Source: Eudromia elegans (lineage: Eukaryota > Chordata > Aves > Tinamiformes > Tinamidae). From it: a DNA stretch of 64,000 nt. Position numbers and translations under genes: made by a program. The stretch spans positions 2,017,849-2,081,848 of the forward strand of contig PTEX01000060.1 in assembly GCA_003342815.1 (NCBI GenBank). The letters are read 5' to 3'. Positions 53,801-64,000 of this stretch are shown here, piece after piece. The notes under the pieces were generated by a model. The model had not been told where the DNA came from. It worked only from the letters and a program-made list of their open reading frames with translations, and searched no databases. Positions within the stretch are counted from its first letter, which is position 1, and each line of letters opens with the position of its first letter.

Positions 53801-54056
53801 ACTTTTGATGTTGCCTAGAGAAAAGTTTAATTATACACAGGAAATATGCAGTATGATATAATTAATATTGACTAATCAACCTCTTTTTCTCTTTCACTTG
53901 CAGGAAAATATAAACATCAATGAAGCTTCCAGATGCTTGGTGAAACACATAATTGCTAGTGAGAGTGATCCAATTCAATCTATTGAACCAGATATTATAA
54001 AACCACACTTGAATTCCTCCAAGATTGTCAGTTGTTCAGCTTGCTTCAAATCCTAA
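35620..54056 (+). CDS. RAB38: Ras-related protein Rab-38, complete gene, 3 coding exons
   Basis: Small GTPase of the Rab32/38 group that directs cargo to melanosomes and other lysosome-related organelles. The CDS joins 35620-35824, 42603-42883 and 53904-54056: 639 nt, 212 residues plus TAA (human 211). Motifs: P-loop GDLGVGKT at 17-24; switch I with ATIG (Thr42); WDIAGQE at 65-71, with Gln70 equivalent to human Gln69; the Rab32/38-type switch [11 protein letters not shown] at 73-81; NKCD at 128-131; SAK at 160-162. The C-terminal CSACFKS has two Cys (206, 209) positioned for geranylgeranylation. Gly20 corresponds to the residue changed in the mouse chocolate allele (G19V) and is normal here. 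The start is chosen by alignment to the human N-terminus (MQ.P..KEHLYK); the frame is open for 153 codons further upstream, but that part is not Rab-like. It follows CTSC in the same orientation, as in mammals. Confidence 0.98.
36271..36319 (+). repeat. Pyrimidine tract in RAB38 intron 1
   Basis: T16, C, T8, then mixed CCTT-type pyrimidines. Low complexity. Confidence 0.85.
37225..37242 (+). repeat. Poly-T tract (18 T)
   Basis: Homopolymer in RAB38 intron 1; a second run of 14 T lies at 37077-37090. Confidence 0.9.
42603..42883 (+). CDS. RAB38: RAB38 coding exon 2 (switch II to SAK motif)
   Basis: Residues 69-162: [12 protein letters not shown], the LLANKCDQG guanine-specificity loop and WFETSAK. 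Acceptor TTTACCATAG after a pyrimidine-rich stretch; donor AAG|GTAATG. It joins exons 1 and 3 in frame (phase 1 in, phase 0 out). Confidence 0.97.
43832..43852 (+). repeat. (AAT)7 microsatellite
   Basis: Seven perfect AAT units in RAB38 intron 2. Confidence 0.95.
45147..46113 (-). mobile_element. CR1 LINE, 5'-truncated, antisense in RAB38 intron 2
   Basis: About 970 bp with clear CR1 pol similarity on the minus strand. It starts inside the reverse-transcriptase domain ([12 protein letters not shown]), runs through FADDTKLGG and the thumb/C-terminal part, and ends in the CR1 3' UTR with the diagnostic TTGGACTAGATGAT, CCAACCTTAAG and terminal ATTCTATG octamer region (45147-45160). The endonuclease domain and the front of the RT are missing, as usual for CR1 inserts. 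No target-site duplication is evident, also usual for CR1. It is well preserved, so it is younger than the copy at 28.4 kb. Confidence 0.93.
45194..46111 (-). pseudogene. CR1 ORF2 fragment (reverse transcriptase C-terminal part)
   Basis: 305 codons without a stop. The RT active-site box FADD is intact, followed by the CR1-typical [30 protein letters not shown] and [16 protein letters not shown] segments, and the natural stop after GLD. The copy lacks the endonuclease domain and the N-terminal RT motifs, so it cannot encode a functional protein by itself. A triple 9-bp unit at 45253-45279 inserts repeated FKT/FKI residues near the C-terminus. Confidence 0.9.
50606..50625 (+). repeat. (CA)10 microsatellite
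   Basis: Ten perfect CA units in RAB38 intron 2; likely length-polymorphic. Confidence 0.95.
52663..52679 (+). repeat. Poly-T tract (17 T)
   Basis: Homopolymer in RAB38 intron 2. Confidence 0.9.
53904..54056 (+). CDS. RAB38: RAB38 coding exon 3 (C-terminal tail, prenylation Cys)
   Basis: Residues 163-212 and the TAA at 54054-54056. It opens with [16 protein letters not shown] and includes the conserved SIEPD..KPHL tail. It ends CSACFKS, where human has CSGCAKS. Acceptor CACTTGCAG at 53895-53903. Confidence 0.97.
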   Translation, partial: ENININEASRCLVKHIIASESDPIQSIEPDIIKPHLNSSKIVSCSACFKS

Positions 54057-54269
54057 GAGACTTCCAGACGATTACAAGAGTTGAACAAATATGATTCACA
54101 GTGTATGCTTTATCCAACATATCCAGTCTGCCCAGATTGTCCATAAGCAGATTGCATTTTTCTCAATAATATGATGCTTACTCTTTTTTCCCCCTAATCC
54201 TTTGACAGCCAAAATTTTATTGCAAGCTGTTCATAGAAACCAGTCAAAATTGTGTTTGGCTACTGGTCA

Positions 54270-54275
54270 AATAAA
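54270..54275 (+). terminator. RAB38: RAB38 polyadenylation signal AATAAA (candidate)
   Basis: First AATAAA after the stop codon, giving a 3' UTR of about 240 nt, with T/G-containing sequence downstream. A second AATAAA at 54545-54550 could serve a longer form. Confidence 0.5.
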
Positions 54276-55869
54276 ATGCAGGATGATGGCTGGGCTTTCT
54301 GACTGGATGGCACTGCCACCAGTGATGTTCAGACCTGCATCTTTGCAAGGTGATATGTGAAAATTCTCATTTGCAGTGTGACTAAAGCAATATCCCACTT
54401 ATTCATCACTCCTCAAGCCCTTGGTTTGGAGTTCTGACACAGATCATTCAGTAGCCTGAGCTGGCAACCATCATCATTACACTGTCTTTTCACCTCTCAG
54501 ATTTGAGTGCTCTGGTTTCAGATAAGGAAGATGATGATGACGATAATAAAAGATACATGTTTTCAGAAAGAGGCGGCAAGAGTGAAACATTAACATTACT
54601 GGTTCAGTCCTGGGCATGAAGTGGTGGAGTTCAGCACAGGACGAGCTTTCGTGTTCTTCAACATTGCAGCCTGTGGGTTGAACCGTGATGCAGATCTTAG
54701 GGTGATTTGCTTCTTCTTTCTGAAGAGTTACATTCCTGCCCCTGTCGTCATTGTCTTCAGATGAAGCAAGATCATCCAAGCCAGTCAAGGGTGAGAGGTG
54801 GCAAAACAGGGAATCAGGGGTTCGGTCTCACAGATAAAGTTGCTGAAAGCCTTCAAAAAGGTTATGAGTTGCTGAAATCAGCATCTCCTCCAAAAGGCAA
54901 TCTCAATGAATTTGTTTCACCCTTTCCATCTTCCATATACTGTTGCCATATATCTAAACTGTATGTTTCAACAAATTCCTGCATGCATCTGTCCCAAAAC
55001 ATTGATTTTCATGGGGAAAAAAATGGCTTCAGTGTCCATCATAGTGCTAACTATTGACCTTTGCAGGAATGCAGGCTTGTCAAATACCAGGGTAGGGCTG
55101 TCTTTGCTTTCTGAAAACATCCTTCTAAAAATACAACTGTATGAATTATCACAGAGAGCAAAACCAAACAGTCTTGGGAAGAAACATTCCTGAAATGTAT
55201 TTGAAGAACTTGTTGAGCTGCATTGTGGAAGTGCAACGGTTGCTCTCAGAATTTCACAAAACATGCAGGCTGGTGAGGGCACTCAAACAAGTCTGTCTAG
55301 ACAAGAGGTCTTGGCATGTGGCTTCAAGTCCCTGCAAGACAAGCCTTGCCTGTCTCCTGGCACAGGACTATAGATAAATCACTCCCATTTTATTTTCCCT
55401 GCTCAGCCTTTTCCTCCCTAAGCTGTGTACTTTCAGTAGCAGGAACTCTTGTGGGTTTCTGGCTTTAGAGATGAATGCATAGCAGGGGCAAGGGGGCAGA
55501 ATAGGACTTGCAGAAATCTTGCAGTATTCCACTGAATCTTTAGTTAGAAATGAAGGTGAAATCCTGTCAAAGGCAAGCTCGTAGGCCCTGGCTAGGAAAA
55601 GCAAAACAAAACGAAACAAATAACCCAGAGTGGCCTTATCCCTATTAGACCTATGGAATTCAGAGATCAAGTTTATTCTGTCCTAAATCGTAGGCTAATA
55701 TATACCTACCACAGGGAAAAACAAGGGGTAGAGATGTCGCCCATTACACACTCTGTTTAAAGCCTTAAACTGTAAATATTTAATTTTTAGAAATAAACCG
55801 GTATTTTTAGATAAAGAATAAAAGCGAGCGAGAATGGTGCTTTAAAAAAACAAAGAGCCAGAATTAAGC

Positions 55870-55988
55870 CATACACACACATAGGTGGATGCAAATATAC
55901 ATATAGTGTATATACACTAAACATACACACATACATATATATTACATACACACATATATATACACACATACATATATATATATATATC
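55870..55988 (+). repeat. Compound TA/CA microsatellite
   Basis: About 120 bp of interleaved ATACACAC, ATACATAT and a terminal (AT)n run. The Tyr/Ile/Cys/Val-rich reading frame on the minus strand is an artefact of the repeat. Confidence 0.9.
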
Positions 55989-56057
55989 TTTTTTTCAGGG
56001 AAAGAAATTCCCAAGTTGTCCTGATTCAAGTGTCATCCTCTAACACAGGCTCCTGTT

Positions 56058-56175
56058 GTGATATCAGTCAAATAACTTTTCTGCCTCAGTTTCCTCATCT
56101 GTTAAATAGGGATTCATGAACACACCTACCTCACAGGATTCCTTGAAAGTTCCTGTTGGCACAGTGCTTTGAAGA
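56058..56175 (-). mobile_element. CORE-SINE / MIR-like ancient SINE fragment
   Basis: The plus strand reads TGCCTCAGTTTCCTCATCTG then TTAAATAGGGAT, later CACCTACCTCACAGGATT and CACAGTGCTTTGAA. These are, in order, the hallmarks of the reverse complement of the MIR core and 3' part. The element therefore lies on the minus strand. Length about 120 bp; ends approximate. Confidence 0.75.
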
Positions 56176-58466
56176 CACATGTTACACAAATGCCGAGCTC
56201 CGCTACTGTTCAGAATGAAATATGAGTGCCCTCTAGCATGAATACATGGTGCTGTAACGCCTTAATGCTTTAGTTCTACCCAGGGCTTGTCTGTGCTACA
56301 ACAATTAGCCTCAATTATTCCACCTCAGTTGACCTGGTTCGGGTTATAAAGAGATGTGTGACTGCATAGGATGATTAGATTAGCTGCAGATGACTTGCAA
56401 ACAGAGACAGTGGCTGCACCGATGTCGTGTTCCTAGTTTAATAATCACAGCAGTAAAGCTTCAGCACAGACCTAGTCTTGGCTCAGCTATTTCAGATTTA
56501 AAGCATTATTTAAGGTAAGCTGTAGGGATGCTCTATCAAGGATGACACTTAATTTATACCTTGAGCCAATATTGTGGGGATCATGAGAACCTAGACTTCT
56601 AGATGACTTTTAAAGGGCTAATTTCATGAGCTGAATCTTACACCATGCTTTATAAAACTGGGTGCCTCAGGTGGAGCAGAGGAAGTCATCATTTCCTCCA
56701 AAAATTTCCTCCAATTAAATTCAGCTTGCACCAAATATAGCAGATGTTGATTTTTTTTTAATCTTCAGATCATTTCTCTTTGATAGCTACTATTCAACAT
56801 TCATTAAACATATTGATAACTTCCACTCACAAATGTTTCTAGCGATCTACATGCAAAGATTTGGGATAAGAGTAATTAAAAAGACACATAAAAAAACACT
56901 TCAAGTGCACTTAGTTTTTCTCTTTACTTCAATGGATTGCATAAACATCTTTTAAACTCCAAAATTTAAATTTAAATGTTAAACTCTCCATACTTCTCTT
57001 GTGTTACCTTTCACTAGAGCAAAGTTTTTGATCCTGATTTTGACTAGGGCAGATCACCAGAGGGCAGAAAGGGCAGTCTACAAGATTAAGGATTTATGGG
57101 TTTTAAAGGTCTGAGGCCAAATTATTTACACCATAAGAATTAGAAGAGTATCACGAAAATTAGGCCTCTGTAGGAAGTTGCACAATTCCAAATGTTCATT
57201 TTTGTTTGTACTGAAGTGATAAGAACTTGTCAAGTTTCTTGCTGTAATGCAATAAATGTGTGAATGCCACCTGTGTATCTAGTAAACAGAGTGTCTTCAT
57301 GAGGGGGTTGTCATAGGCAGAATGAAAGCTTTAATTTAGAATTAATGAGCACACTTTGTCCTGAAACCCTTTCAGAAGAAAATGTAAAATTTAATAATGC
57401 TGTATCAGACCCTGTTAGGCTGGATTTTCTTGTATTATATGGTGACACTCCATACTATCTTTGCTGGTTCAGGTGTTTTAACTGCACAGCAATTTCAACA
57501 TGTGACATTTCCCTCTTCTATTTCAAATAAATAATATAAGGCATGAGTCTCTATGGCCTTCTTTGTGGGGGAAAAGATATTGTAAAGGGGATTTGAAATT
57601 TCCAACTCATTCTAGTCCTCCACACAATACTCTCTGGGGAGCCCAACACCCAGAACCACAGAGTGGTCCACTGGCTGCATGCTGTGCAGTGAGGGACCAA
57701 TCCTATACACTTAGGAATGTGAATATCTCCAATCCAAGGCTTCATTTTCCAGCTCAGCCACAAGAGCAGCAGTGAAGGGACCGCCTGTTTCCCTTTCCAT
57801 CTTCAATGCTTTCAACAAACAAAATTTGATGGCCCTGAACTCCTTGGAAATATGTGAATATTATTGATTTCCCTTTTCAGAAGCAAAACTGCTGGACAGA
57901 AAGGTAAATTCTGCTTGGACTTTCAGTAGAAAGCTCTTTGAACTTTCTGAAAATTGCGCTTTGCTCTTCTTAGGCAGAAGATTTGGGATTATAAATTTAA
58001 TTGAATTTTTCTATTCAGGAACCACCATACTGTTGAGTTCCCAACAGTACCTCGTGTATGCAACCTGTTTTGTTGGATATAGATATTTTGTTTTCAGAGC
58101 CCTTTTTTTTTGCCTCTATTTTAATCTACCTGGCCATTTAAAAGGGGAGAGAGGGAGGGAGAGTGGGAGGAAGAAAGAGCATGTTTAAACAGCAGTTTTG
58201 GTTTTACTTTTTAAAACAGCCTGTGAAGCTGGATGAAGTGAATTGCTAAATACATATGGGAAATGCAATTCTATATCAATTGCCAGTAAACAGTGAAAGA
58301 AAATATATTTTACTCACCAGTATTTATGCATGTGACCAAAGATTCTGTTGAAATACGAAGATACTTCTGATGAAATATGCGTATTTTGTAAAACTGATTA
58401 ACTAAAATAAGTTAATTCAAATAGCTTTTCAGCTATTCAGTTGTCCTCATAGGTAGCCAGTGTCTA

Positions 58467-58490
58467 ATATATATATATATGTGTATATAA
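58467..58490 (+). repeat. (AT)n/(GT)n microsatellite
   Basis: Short AT run followed by GTGTATAT. Similar short AT/GT runs occur at 12520-12546, 34335-34356 and 37979-38003. Confidence 0.85.
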
Positions 58491-59698
58491 TGTATTTTAG
58501 AATAGCTACATGCAAGGTGTTGATATTATATACAACCTCTCTTAAACCTCAAGATCAGTGTTTGACACTGATTAAAGGGTTACAGGTCTGAGAGGGAAAC
58601 TTCCCGCCTTTTTTCCTTTCATCACTTCTACTTGATATGCAATTCCAAAAGCAGTTTAAAGCTTCAGCTCATGAAAGAGCTTCAGTTCAAAACCTGATTT
58701 TACAGATACAGTTTTCGGCCCACAAATAGATGCATCATCAACTTGGGGGCTCATTATTAACCATACACTCAATTCTTGGAGCTCTGGCCGGATAATAAAT
58801 GGGCTGCACTTGCAAATCAAGCAGCTACGTGTCCAAAATCTAGTAACTGCATTCATCTTCAGCTGTCAGAGCCAGCCAGTACTTGCAGCCCTGTTATGTA
58901 CTTGACCTTTTCAGATTCCCCTCCTGTCCCTACACCTATTAGATTGTCTTGCAGATCAATGCATTTAAAAACAGGAGGTGCTTGCTTGCAGGGCAGGCCT
59001 GGTGTTTATCTTATTTTTTCCAGCTTTTCTGCAACCTTTTTTTTTTTTTTAAAAAAGTAGTGAAATCTGAAGTTCCCTATGATTGGAGGAACTGTAAGAG
59101 GCACAATAAAATCCTCAGCATTTCATGATACTGTCTCAGCTATGCTGAACAATTAGCTTGTAACGAAGAAATATCCTGGCCTGAACAATTTGGGAATGTT
59201 CATTTCCTCAAAATCATCTCCATTACAGTTGCAGTGTCCCAGCTGCCTAATTAAGACTGGAATCTCCATGTTTTATGTTTCATATGCAGTAATAATAGTT
59301 TACAAAAATAAGATATTAAACTGAGCAAAGCCACAGCACGCTACTCCCCAGAGCAGAAGCTAAGCTAATAATGAACATATCCTGCTAGACTCCTCTGAAC
59401 GCCAATAGCAGGAGAAAGTTGTTCCAGCCTGGTATTTTCCTGTTTTCTTCCAGGAAATGAGCTTCAAGCTAAGACTTGGTAGCTGAGTTCTACAGCAACA
59501 AAAAACTGCTACTGCCAATATTTGCACCAGGCATCTACAGAGTTTAAATAACCTTAAAAGACAAAACAATCTTTCCTTCAGAAATGGCAACTTTGTTAAA
59601 GGTTTAAATGTCAGTGATGCTTAAACATTTTCTGAAGCATCTGAAAGTTCATTTGGGTTTCTAACTCCCATGATAATCTATCTACCTCTGTCCTGTGT

Positions 59699-60220
59699 TT
59701 AAGAAATCATGTCTTTAGCTTTCACAAAGCACACAAGAGAAGGACCATTTCCAGACATTGCAGAAATGGATCTGTCGTGTACCAGTTCCTGCCAAATTAA
59801 TATAATGAAAATGGAGGAAAGGAATATAGTTATTGTCAGGGCAGACAGAAGCATCAGCATCCCAGCCAGGATCGGTTCAGGAAGTATGACTTCCTCACGG
59901 ACAATGAAAAGATGCTTGGCCAGTTCTTGAGCAAGATGCAGAAATCTCTCAGTAAAAATCTCACCTCGTGTTACAATTTTATTACTGAGAGGTCTATGAA
60001 TTGCACAGGGCACAGAGAGATACATTTTCACCTTCTGTGCCTCAAAATTTGCCTCTTTGTTGGTTAACTCACCATGCCTCCAAGAGCCCTTTGCCATTCT
60101 GCAGTACCATTTTGATTGCCAGTGACAGTCGGTATCACTGAGACATATGGCTGATGAAAAGGCCCACAAACTAGCCTGGAAGCCAAGCCTGCTAATACCT
60201 TGTGTGAGAGTAGTTGGCAT
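59699..60220 (-). other. Unassigned 173-codon open frame with a predicted membrane segment
   Basis: Starts with ATG and runs 173 codons in AT-rich DNA. A hydrophobic run of about 23 residues (ILAGMLMLLSALTITIF and the following SSIFIILIW) could span a membrane, and a moderately amphipathic segment (FLHLAQELAKHLF) precedes it. I do not recognise the sequence and see no promoter, splice or poly(A) support. One frame of this length can arise by chance in a window this size, so it is recorded as unproven. Confidence 0.15.
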
Positions 60221-61786
60221 TTGAATAAACTAAGTTAGAGACATGAAAAAAACAAACACAAGTTTCTCAGGGCACTGCCCCTTGCAGTCCGTCTCTGCTG
60301 CTGAACAACATACAGACAATATATTCAAGACTTCACCTTTTCCTTGCTAGCATGTCGTTCCTATCCAGAGACCTTAAAATCTCAATGAAAAACTTTCATT
60401 CCACCGGTTACCAAAGGAGAAATCTGAGTGTGATATAGAAACCAGCAAAGAAAACACACAGCAGGGAAGGAGAAGCAGAAGAACTGCACTTTGCTTTACG
60501 ATTTCCTTTTTTGGTTTTTTTGATACTCCCAGACAGAAACGATGTATTGATGGAAGCGCTCTGTTTGGCAGTCCCCTCTGCTTCCCTGGGAACTGTGCAC
60601 ACAGAAGGTGTTATTTCCAAAAGGAATTAAATCTCTGTGAGGCCAGTTGTATATTGTGAAACCCAGAGAGGCCTGCCGAGCCTCAAGCTGCTTGCTAAAG
60701 AGAACTTAATTTCCCTGTTTGCTGCTGATCATGGGTTCATTATGCAATGGGAGGTTCAGGACACGGCACCAATCACAACACCTACTTAGCCTGGATCTCT
60801 CTTTGGATTTTGTAGCCTTTTATAATGAAGACACAGAGTGGAGCTGTTTTGGGTTTTTTTTTTTTCCCTTACCTGCTGGGATAGAATAAATTCTTCCTGT
60901 CATTGCATCGTGCCTTGGAGAGAAAATGTAGTTTAGCAACCACTTTACTTTAGCCAAGTCCACCAGTTGAAAAAGGAACATGAGCTACAAGCCATTTTTT
61001 CCCCCCACTAAATCAACTTAGTATTAATTTATTTAATCCATTGCATTACAAAGCACAAACTTTTTGTGAAGCAAAAATTTCTGATTTCTTTAGCTAAGAT
61101 TAATAGATTTCTCTTTCTAAAAGGGAGCCTGAATTCAACAGACTGCAATATAAAAAGAGGTTAATGAATGAGTCCCCCCATAGTGTTTGGATGTTTTATA
61201 AACAGCACTTATAATCTGTAAAATATGAGGGGTAATCTGCAGGATAAGCAGAGGAAATTCTAAGGTCTGGACTATAAAAATAGTCAGTATGAGTAATGTA
61301 ATAGATTTTTTTCAGTATCATATGAGAATCTGCATCTTAATAAAATAGAGCATCAAATAGATGCTTTTAACTAGAATATAATACAGTGTGCTTTCTCCCT
61401 GTGTACAGGTCATATGGAGGCCGGGCAGACACCATTTAGGTCTGAATGATTTTTAAACAAGACAACTTGTCAAGGTGCCTTTGGAGGCTGTGACAGTATA
61501 TCAGCTATTTGGATGAAGCAAGTAAACAGAATCAGTTGCGTTTGGAATGAAAGGGGAATTCAAATGAGAAGCAAATCAAAGCAAATGCTGAAAGGAAGGG
61601 GGAAATTAACAGGTCAAAAGAAATTGTTTTGTCAGCTCCCTGCTCTGACGGCTGCTGCTTGTGCTTCTGGGGGACACGGGTGCACGCAGGAGTGACCCTG
61701 GGCTGTCAGTCTCGCAGCTCGGCATGGGGGGCAGCGCTGGTTTGAGGCTGAGGTCGGGCTCCACAGTGTGCCTCCTGTCAGGGTAA

Positions 61787-61822
61787 CGGTGAGGGACATC
61801 CTCTGCGGTGAGGGACATCCTC
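61787..61822 (+). repeat. 19-bp tandem duplication
   Basis: CGGTGAGGGACATCCTCTG followed by a second copy matching for 17 of 19 bases, inside a GC-richer stretch at 61630-61930. Confidence 0.85.
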
Positions 61823-62385
61823 ATCTCCAGGTGTATGTTGTTGCTTGGAGAGACTCCCAGGAGAGCAGCGTCTGCGCCAAGGGTTAGAAGGACACGCTGC
61901 TTAATTCTGTCCTTGGCCAGACAGCTCTTTATCAGGTGAAAGAATGAATTAAATACATCCCTCAATATTCAGGCACTCTGCGTCTGTACTTCCCAGGTCA
62001 AACCCTTGTGTCTCATATAATCTCAACAGTTTCGTGGGCGTTACTTTTCATGGTCCGATATTAAGAGAGCTGACCTAAGAAAACAAGGGTAATACAGGGC
62101 TCTGGACTGCCTTCTCAAGTGTCCTGTTTAGTGCTAGAAAATGCCGTGGTGATGCCTCAGGCAGCAAAAGAGACAGGATTCCTCAGGCAGCTCAGCTGCC
62201 TTCCTCTGCACAAACACCCTGAAGAGCAGGCGTTGAGCAAGTGAGACAGGAGGAGGACTACGTGGTTGAGAGACAGGAGCTTAGGGGTGACATGGGCTCC
62301 CAAAGACACCAGCTTTGAGGGTATACCAGGGTAGTAAACAAAAGACTATAGCAGGACAGAGAAGGTCAATGAAAATAGGCAAAGT

Positions 62386-62443
62386 TGGCTGGACTAGATG
62401 ATCTCCTAAGGTCCTTTCTGGCCTGATTTCTCTGATTCTGTGA
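62386..62443 (+). mobile_element. CR1 3'-end fragment
   Basis: GGCTGGACTAGATGATCTCC, then AGGTCCTTTCTGGCC, then TCTGATTCTGTG, matches the conserved CR1 3' UTR and its terminal octamer region. Only the tail is recognisable; upstream sequence from about 62200 may belong to the same insert but is not diagnostic. Confidence 0.75.
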
Positions 62444-64000
62444 GAAACAACTTACATACAAAAAGAACAAAAGGAGATGGCAATCTGGGAGGGGTGAGGG
62501 AGGCACAAATTAGACAGGACAAAGACACAGTAAAGGTCAATAAAAAAAAGTTTGCTACACGGTTGAGATTTTAATGCCTACTTAAGAGTCAGTAATATCA
62601 GACTCTTCTGGATATACATTCACATACGTAGAAATTGTTGCATTATAATTTTCATTTGTGTACACTAATAAATGCATTCAGTTATTGATATTGCACCAAG
62701 GCTTCTGGGAAACTGTTCAGAACTGTCAGTGATGTGCAACATCTTTTTTTTTGTATGCCTCTGTTTGTTTAATCCGCATTAGCCTTCCCTGTGCCGTGGG
62801 TTTAACTATCAGCAGAGCAAAAGAGAAGATGGGCAAAAGTGCACAACAAAATGTCACTGGACTCAAAGCCTGGTCAAGGTCCAGCCCTCCAAAAGAGATG
62901 CAATCTGGAAAACCACTGGTCTGGGACAGCTATCAAAATGAAAGCAGGCAATAATACCATCAGGATGGGCACTGAGGAATGGAAACAGGCATAACTGCAC
63001 TGTCCATCTTGCCCTTTGGCTGGGACAGACTCCAGGGCCTGCTATCTGAACTGCTCCTCAATTCAGGTCACGCTATTAGTTAGGTAGTTAATACGTCTGG
63101 ACAGAGCCCCCCAGGGAAACTGCTGAGTGACCTGACTGGAAAAGTGAGACTGATTAAAAAATAGAGGAATTTGGTGGATATAGGGGTATAAACCTACATA
63201 GCTATCATAGTTTTTGATATCAACAATACGACATTATAGTAAATGCTGTTGACATCTCATGATATTCCCATCCTGGGAAATCCTTATTCTCTTGTGCTAC
63301 ATCTATGAAGGTGTAGATCATAAACTGAGAGAGCAAAGTGGTATCTTATGTCCTACAGTCTTATTCAAAAAGGTATCAACAGCAACTAGAAATATTTAAT
63401 TGGCTCTATAATTAGCTTAATAAATTTATATGAATATTTATCACACATATGAGCTCTACTTCTCTATCTACCTGTTTCTTTCATGCCTATTCCTGCAGGG
63501 TTTGCTCATCTAGCTGTATATAAATCACTCGTTGTAGGACTTCCATCTCAATAAGCTCATATGCGTCATTAGCCTGAGACACCCTCCAGCTTCACACCCT
63601 GAGCTGCAGTCTGATGTGGGAGGACAGAGCAGCATGTCTAGAGAAACTGTGGTAGTTAGAGCCCAGGAGCTGCAGGATTTTACTGCAGATCCCCATCCTT
63701 GCAGCTCACCTCTTTTGCTCCTTTGGGAGAGCTCATACACCCTGCAGTATTTTGAGTTTTTGACACGTGGGAGCACAAATAGCTGTCACATTTAACCTCT
63801 GCTCAAACGTTTAGGTAAAGATGGTATCACTCAAGTCTCCTCAGCAAGCCAGGGCATAGGGATGGGCATGTCACAAAAGCCAATGTCTCACAGCTTCTGA
63901 GGAGGTGTAGCTATTGTATATTTGCACAGACCCACACGTCAGATGCAGCCTTGACCATGGCTGACTGAAGTAATTAAAAGGATAAAAAAAAAAAAAAAAG

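Larger units (their letters stand above)
42884..53903 (+). other. RAB38: RAB38 intron 2
   Basis: 11 kb, GTAATG...GCAG. Contains the antisense CR1 (45147-46113), an (AAT)7 and a (CA)10 microsatellite, and an imperfect tandem repeat near 51493-51530. Other open frames (for example minus-strand 46688-47095) show no recognisable similarity. Confidence 0.9.
54300..64000. other. Downstream non-coding flank
   Basis: No further gene is recognised. In mammals the next gene on this side is TMEM135, which is not seen here. It holds the MIR-like fossil, the compound microsatellite, a CR1 tail, a T14 run at 59037-59050 and a terminal A-run from 63984. Unexplained open frames occur at 59699-60220 and 61606-61965, both on the minus strand. 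Confidence 0.6.

Noticed and set aside
55787..56029. Tyr/Ile/Val/Cys-rich minus-strand frame
   Set aside because: Translation of the compound TA/CA microsatellite.

Overview
The window is vertebrate nuclear DNA, most probably from a bird. It is AT-rich, with small vertebrate-type exons bounded by GT/AG introns, a low repeat load, and CR1 LINE copies, the typical avian/reptilian retrotransposon, as the only clear mobile DNA. A crocodilian or turtle cannot be strictly excluded from sequence alone. Two complete protein-coding genes lie head-to-tail on the + strand. CTSC (cathepsin C / dipeptidyl peptidase I) has seven coding exons between 4165 and 17944 and encodes 460 residues. RAB38 (a melanosome/lysosome-related-organelle Rab GTPase) has three coding exons between 35620 and 54056 and encodes 212 residues. 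All exon joins keep frame, and the exon sizes and phases match the mammalian orthologues. Mammals have the same neighbours in the same relative orientation (GRM5-CTSC-RAB38 in the direction of transcription), so this is a conserved syntenic block. 

Layout: 1-3300 is non-coding flank with long T- and A-tracts. 3300-4164 is the CTSC promoter side, with a CLEAR-like E-box, a purine-rich degenerate minisatellite and a CpG-rich core. 4165-18595 is the CTSC gene with its 3' UTR. 18596-35160 is intergenic and holds one old, broken CR1 (about 28400-30070). 35161-54290 is RAB38; its second intron carries a younger, antisense, 5'-truncated CR1 with a 305-codon open reverse-transcriptase reading frame. 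54300-64000 is non-coding downstream flank with a CORE-SINE/MIR-like fossil (about 56058-56175), a compound TA/CA microsatellite, a CR1 tail and a few unexplained open frames. 

Functionally the two genes act in related compartments. CTSC is a lysosomal aminodipeptidase that activates granule serine proteases. RAB38 directs cargo such as tyrosinase-family enzymes to melanosomes and other lysosome-related organelles. No novel multi-gene system is visible. The points most worth a second look are the MIR-like fossil, an in-frame upstream ATG in CTSC, candidate TFEB- and MITF-type E-boxes, the antisense CR1 in RAB38, and a 173-codon minus-strand frame with a predicted membrane segment near 59.7-60.2 kb.
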